Assembly: GCA_023396225.1 (NCBI GenBank)
Contig: JAEWWT010000023.1
Location: 48,245-112,244 of the forward strand
Reading direction: 5' to 3'
Origin: Bacillota bacterium
GTDB taxonomy: Bacteria; Bacillota; Clostridia; Oscillospirales; Ruminococcaceae
Length of the DNA stretch: 64,000 nt
The position numbers were made by a program, and so were the translations under genes. The first letter of the stretch is position 1, and every line of letters begins with the position of its first letter. The notes under the pieces are model-generated. The model was not told the DNA's origin and searched no databases. It worked only from the letters and a program-made list of their open reading frames with translations. This document shows, one piece after another, positions 61,899 through 64,000 of this stretch.

Positions 61899-62789
61899 AT
61901 GGGCAGGCAAAGTGAGGATAATACCCCGACTATTACACTATGTACCCTTATTAATTACATGCTTCGATATTCCTGTGAAGAAAGAAGGGTATCAGTTAAT
62001 GAAATTGCGGTAGGTCTTACAGCAATAACAGAGTATTGCTGCACGTTTAATATAAATATATCAGATTTAACAGACAATGATTATGATAGAATTGATGTAT
62101 CACTATCAGGAGTAGTCAAATATGACCCTTACCAGTTTAATAAAAGCATTAAAAAGCAGGTCATAAGACTGCTTGCCAGGTTTTCAAATCAAAATACTAT
62201 CCTTGGAGTAAGGCTAGTAAAAGATAATACAAGTAAATCAGGCTCAAACGCACAGGTGTACTATGCGAAGCTTCCGCTTGATACAATACATATAAACCTT
62301 ATAGAAGATTTTCTATCAGGGTACCCTTTTGCAGAGGTTAAAGAAACAAAAAGTGTACTTAAAGTGCTTAATAGTTTTAAGAGTATATATTATCGTAGAA
62401 ATAGTGTTTCAGAGATAGAAGCTGAAAGATATATGGGTACTTTTTATGATAATTTGAAAGAAATCACAAAAGCTCTTTCAAGAGTTAACCCAATGAAAGA
62501 GAACTCTTATCTTACTAAAGGTCAGCAGGGTATGAAATTTTGTGAATATGAAAAGATTTATACTAAAAATGTTAATAAGATTCAATTTGAATATTGTTAT
62601 GATGAAGTCAAGAGTACAGGCAATATCAAAAGTGGTTTAATAATAACAAGTCCTATTCAACTCAAATGGGTACAGGGATCATATTATCTGGAAACATATG
62701 ACGATGTTCATAATAAATTTGAGTTATATAGAATAGACCGGATGACTGATGTAAAGTGTTTAAGTGAGTATGCAATATTGCCGAATTAA
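61899..62789 (+). CDS. WYL domain-containing protein, probable transcriptional regulator
   Basis: The 296 residues have an N-terminal helical part with winged-helix character (TLCTLINYMLRYSCEERRVSVNEIAVGLTAI), a middle region with NQNTILGVRLVK, and a C-terminal WYL domain ending LIITSPIQLKWVQGSYYLETYDDVHNKFELYRIDRMTDVK, the classic pattern of this fold. WYL proteins such as CapW/BrxR repress phage-defence loci. Here it is divergent from the ankyrin-like gene and convergent with the 260-residue gene. ATG 61899 follows AAGGAG by 8 nt. The stop codon overlaps that of the opposing gene in a shared TTAA. Confidence 0.83.
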   Translation: MGRQSEDNTPTITLCTLINYMLRYSCEERRVSVNEIAVGLTAITEYCCTFNINISDLTDNDYDRIDVSLSGVVKYDPYQFNKSIKKQVIRLLARFSNQNTILGVRLVKDNTSKSGSNAQVYYAKLPLDTIHINLIEDFLSGYPFAEVKETKSVLKVLNSFKSIYYRRNSVSEIEAERYMGTFYDNLKEITKALSRVNPMKENSYLTKGQQGMKFCEYEKIYTKNVNKIQFEYCYDEVKSTGNIKSGLIITSPIQLKWVQGSYYLETYDDVHNKFELYRIDRMTDVKCLSEYAILPN

Positions 62790-63568
62790 TCAAAATTAAC
62801 GAAATCATGTGTATCAAAATCGCTTCTGCTTCTGCATTTCCGACCCATGCCGTATACAACCTGAATTGCTTCAAACGGCTTTACAGTAACTTGCTTACCC
62901 CACGAAAATATAACTTTTAGTGGGGCTATATTCTGATTTGAGATATAGCCCAGGAATGTTCCTTGTGGGTCTGATAGTTTCTCTTTTTGAATTAGTGAAT
63001 ATGCAGAATTGAAGAAGTATAATATATTTGAAAAGCTATCGTAGAAGTACCTTACATCAATTTCTGAGTCATTGCTTTTTAATGAGTAGTAAGGGGTAGC
63101 ATACATTACTTCGCATATTAATTCAGGCTCAATTTTGGTAATATCAGAATTACTGTTTTTAAATAGTGCAAAATCATCATATTCAGGGTTTATTTCAAAG
63201 TAAAGACAATTAGGTTCAAGGGTACCTGCAATGTTGTTAATGTGGGTACTCTTTAGTTTTTCTCTATTTTTTATAATTAGTTCAAGTGCCTGCTTTGCTT
63301 TATCAAGCGCGAATGAATCTAGGAATTCAGAAATGTTATTTACATAGAAGCTGTCTTTTGCCATATCAGCATACGCAAGGTGATATGTTGTATTTCTTGT
63401 TTTAACAGTAATTTCTTCATCTTTTGCAACGGCAGTACAAACATGGGTAGTATGTATGCTTGTGCCGTTACTGCAGCGGATTTTATCACGATGGCCGTAA
63501 ACAATACCGTGCAGATAGTATTTATCATTATACTCTTGCGTTATAGTCCAATTCTTTAATTTAGCCAT
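62786..63568 (-). CDS. Protein of unknown function in the defence-type cargo
   Basis: The 260 residues show no family I recognise. The N-terminal half is beta-rich (TITQEYNDKYYLHGIVYGH, ITVKTRNTTYHLAYADM) and looks like a small beta-barrel. The middle has helices with Lys/Glu, and the C-terminus ends with a basic patch GMGRKCRSRSDF. There is no signal peptide or membrane segment. ATG 63568 is preferred, after GAGGTG; ATGs at 63577 and 63574 are crowded by the ribosome site. A large inverted repeat covers its promoter region. Confidence 0.7.
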   Translation of the reverse strand: MAKLKNWTITQEYNDKYYLHGIVYGHRDKIRCSNGTSIHTTHVCTAVAKDEEITVKTRNTTYHLAYADMAKDSFYVNNISEFLDSFALDKAKQALELIIKNREKLKSTHINNIAGTLEPNCLYFEINPEYDDFALFKNSNSDITKIEPELICEVMYATPYYSLKSNDSEIDVRYFYDSFSNILYFFNSAYSLIQKEKLSDPQGTFLGYISNQNIAPLKVIFSWGKQVTVKPFEAIQVVYGMGRKCRSRSDFDTHDFVNFD

Positions 63569-63595
63569 ATACATCACCTCTGATACTATTATACA

Positions 63596-63660
63596 TGTTT
63601 CAAAATAGCAGTCGAGACAAAATTGTCCTGTGGTATATTGTAATCACACATTTTGAAACA
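63596..63660. promoter_or_regulatory. Inverted repeat, probable operator, upstream of the 260-residue gene
   Basis: TGTTTCAAAAT (63596-63606) and ATTTTGAAACA (63650-63660), 11 bp perfect, 43 bp apart, with GACAAAATTGTC between them. On the minus strand one arm lies directly upstream of TATAAT (63592-63587), so a bound protein would block transcription. DNA looping between arms is possible. Confidence 0.6.
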
Positions 63661-63759
63661 GTAATTAACAGATTTAGCTCAAGCTTTTAAAGGATTTTAT
63701 TGACAATTAATATATTAAACTGTATAATTTTCACTGTAATATTATAGCTATTAAATTGT

Positions 63760-64000
63760 TTAAAAAGCAGGTGTAGATACATCATCATACATAGGTGCAG
63801 ATAATGGTGAGATAGGTATGTCCTTTTGACAATGCTGTTGCTGAAGCAACACAAGACAGAATTTGCATTTGATAGACTCATTAATAGTCTGGATAAGCTT
63901 ATAACAGAACTTACAGATTATATCATCTTGTTTAATCACAATCGTACTCACAGGTCTTGGGGTATCTGTCACCTGTGGATAACCGTAATAATATTTTGTC
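63760..64000 (-). CDS. Zinc-ribbon protein, C-terminal part (cut by window edge)
   Basis: The frame is open to the right edge, so the start is outside the window. The visible 79 residues include TPRPVSTIVIKQDDIICKFC, then a second CKFC 16 residues later, making a two-CxxC zinc ribbon. The tail is Gln-rich (LLQQQHCQ) and ends DDVSTPAF. A GTG at 63972 would give a 70-residue protein, but it has no ribosome site, and the sequence before it (YYYGYPQ) reads like protein. Function is unknown. Confidence 0.6.
   Translation of the reverse strand, partial: TKYYYGYPQVTDTPRPVSTIVIKQDDIICKFCYKLIQTINESIKCKFCLVLLQQQHCQKDIPISPLSAPMYDDVSTPAF

Larger units (their letters stand above)
48122..64000. mobile_element. 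Integrated element in feoB, left end to beyond the window
   Basis: The left boundary is where feoB homology stops (about 48115-48125). A large serine recombinase gene points toward this end, the usual arrangement of serine-integrase elements. Cargo in the window comprises a DUF4314-like gene, a C5 methyltransferase, type I restriction-modification genes, a WYL regulator and several unknown genes. No conjugation, replication or phage structural gene is visible in this part. The right end and the rest of feoB are not in the window. Confidence 0.8.

Noticed and set aside
1..64000. CRISPR arrays, tRNA and rRNA genes
   Set aside because: No regularly spaced direct repeats, cloverleaf-like sequences or rRNA segments were recognised on reading both strands; not a substitute for a dedicated scan.

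Overview
The window looks like chromosome of a low-GC Gram-positive anaerobe of the class Clostridia, most likely a gut member of the Ruminococcaceae/Oscillospirales. The reasons are AT-rich DNA with AGA/GAA/AAA-rich codon use, strong GGAGG-type ribosome binding sites, two T-box leaders, a clostridial-order Rnf complex (CDGEAB) with ApbE, NusG_II and Gx partners, and the mreBCD - PBP2 - minD - mgsA cell-shape cluster. The genus is an inference; no rRNA is present.

Layout. 1-6316: elongation and division genes (mreB, cut by the window edge; mreC; mreD; a class B penicillin-binding protein; a MinD-type ATPase; mgsA). 6324-10401: a T-box-controlled unit of an acetyltransferase, hisS and aspS. 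10402-10980: a non-coding convergent gap with a cluster of GTTGAAAA words and a strong hairpin. 10943-18152 (minus strand): one long unit apbE - NusG_II - Gx - rnfCDGEAB, which builds and flavinylates the ferredoxin:NAD+ ion pump. 18236-24425: an XRE regulator, small and larger membrane proteins, a histidine phosphatase, an RluA pseudouridine synthase and an M23 cell-wall peptidase. 24388-28715 (minus strand): pheST under a Phe T-box. 28730-31451: a membrane protein, a divergent acpS and nnr. 31453-33101: a two-gene serine recombinase cassette abutting nnr. 33212-41766: an OPT transporter, a PqqD-like protein, a lipoprotein, a paralogous membrane-protein pair, recA-recX and a substrate-binding lipoprotein. 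41790-46352: a 1520-residue repeat surface protein. 46707-48170: feoB, cut off in its conserved core.

From about 48.12 kb to the window end lies an integrated element. A large serine recombinase sits at its left edge inside feoB. Its cargo is a defence-type set: an orphan C5 DNA methyltransferase, a complete type I restriction-modification operon (hsdM-hsdS-hsdR), a WYL-domain regulator beside two large uncharacterised genes with clear promoters and an inverted-repeat operator, several small ORFs, and a zinc-ribbon protein cut by the window edge. The other half of feoB is not in the window, so the right end of the element must lie beyond it.

The most unusual signals are at gene starts. One stem-loop leader family (GCTATTTGTT...AACAAATAGC) precedes four unrelated genes. 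A second pattern puts a hairpin, often with a 8-16 codon mini-ORF, between the Shine-Dalgarno sequence and the start of nnr, the OPT gene and the pqqD-like gene, with a decayed copy before feoB. A third is a conserved 12-nt spacer (ATGGTTATTnAn) between the Shine-Dalgarno sequence and the start of hisS, pheS and a small membrane protein. Other points of note are an acpS homologue lacking both metal-ligand residues and an Asp T-box whose specifier overlaps a His codon ahead of hisS-aspS.
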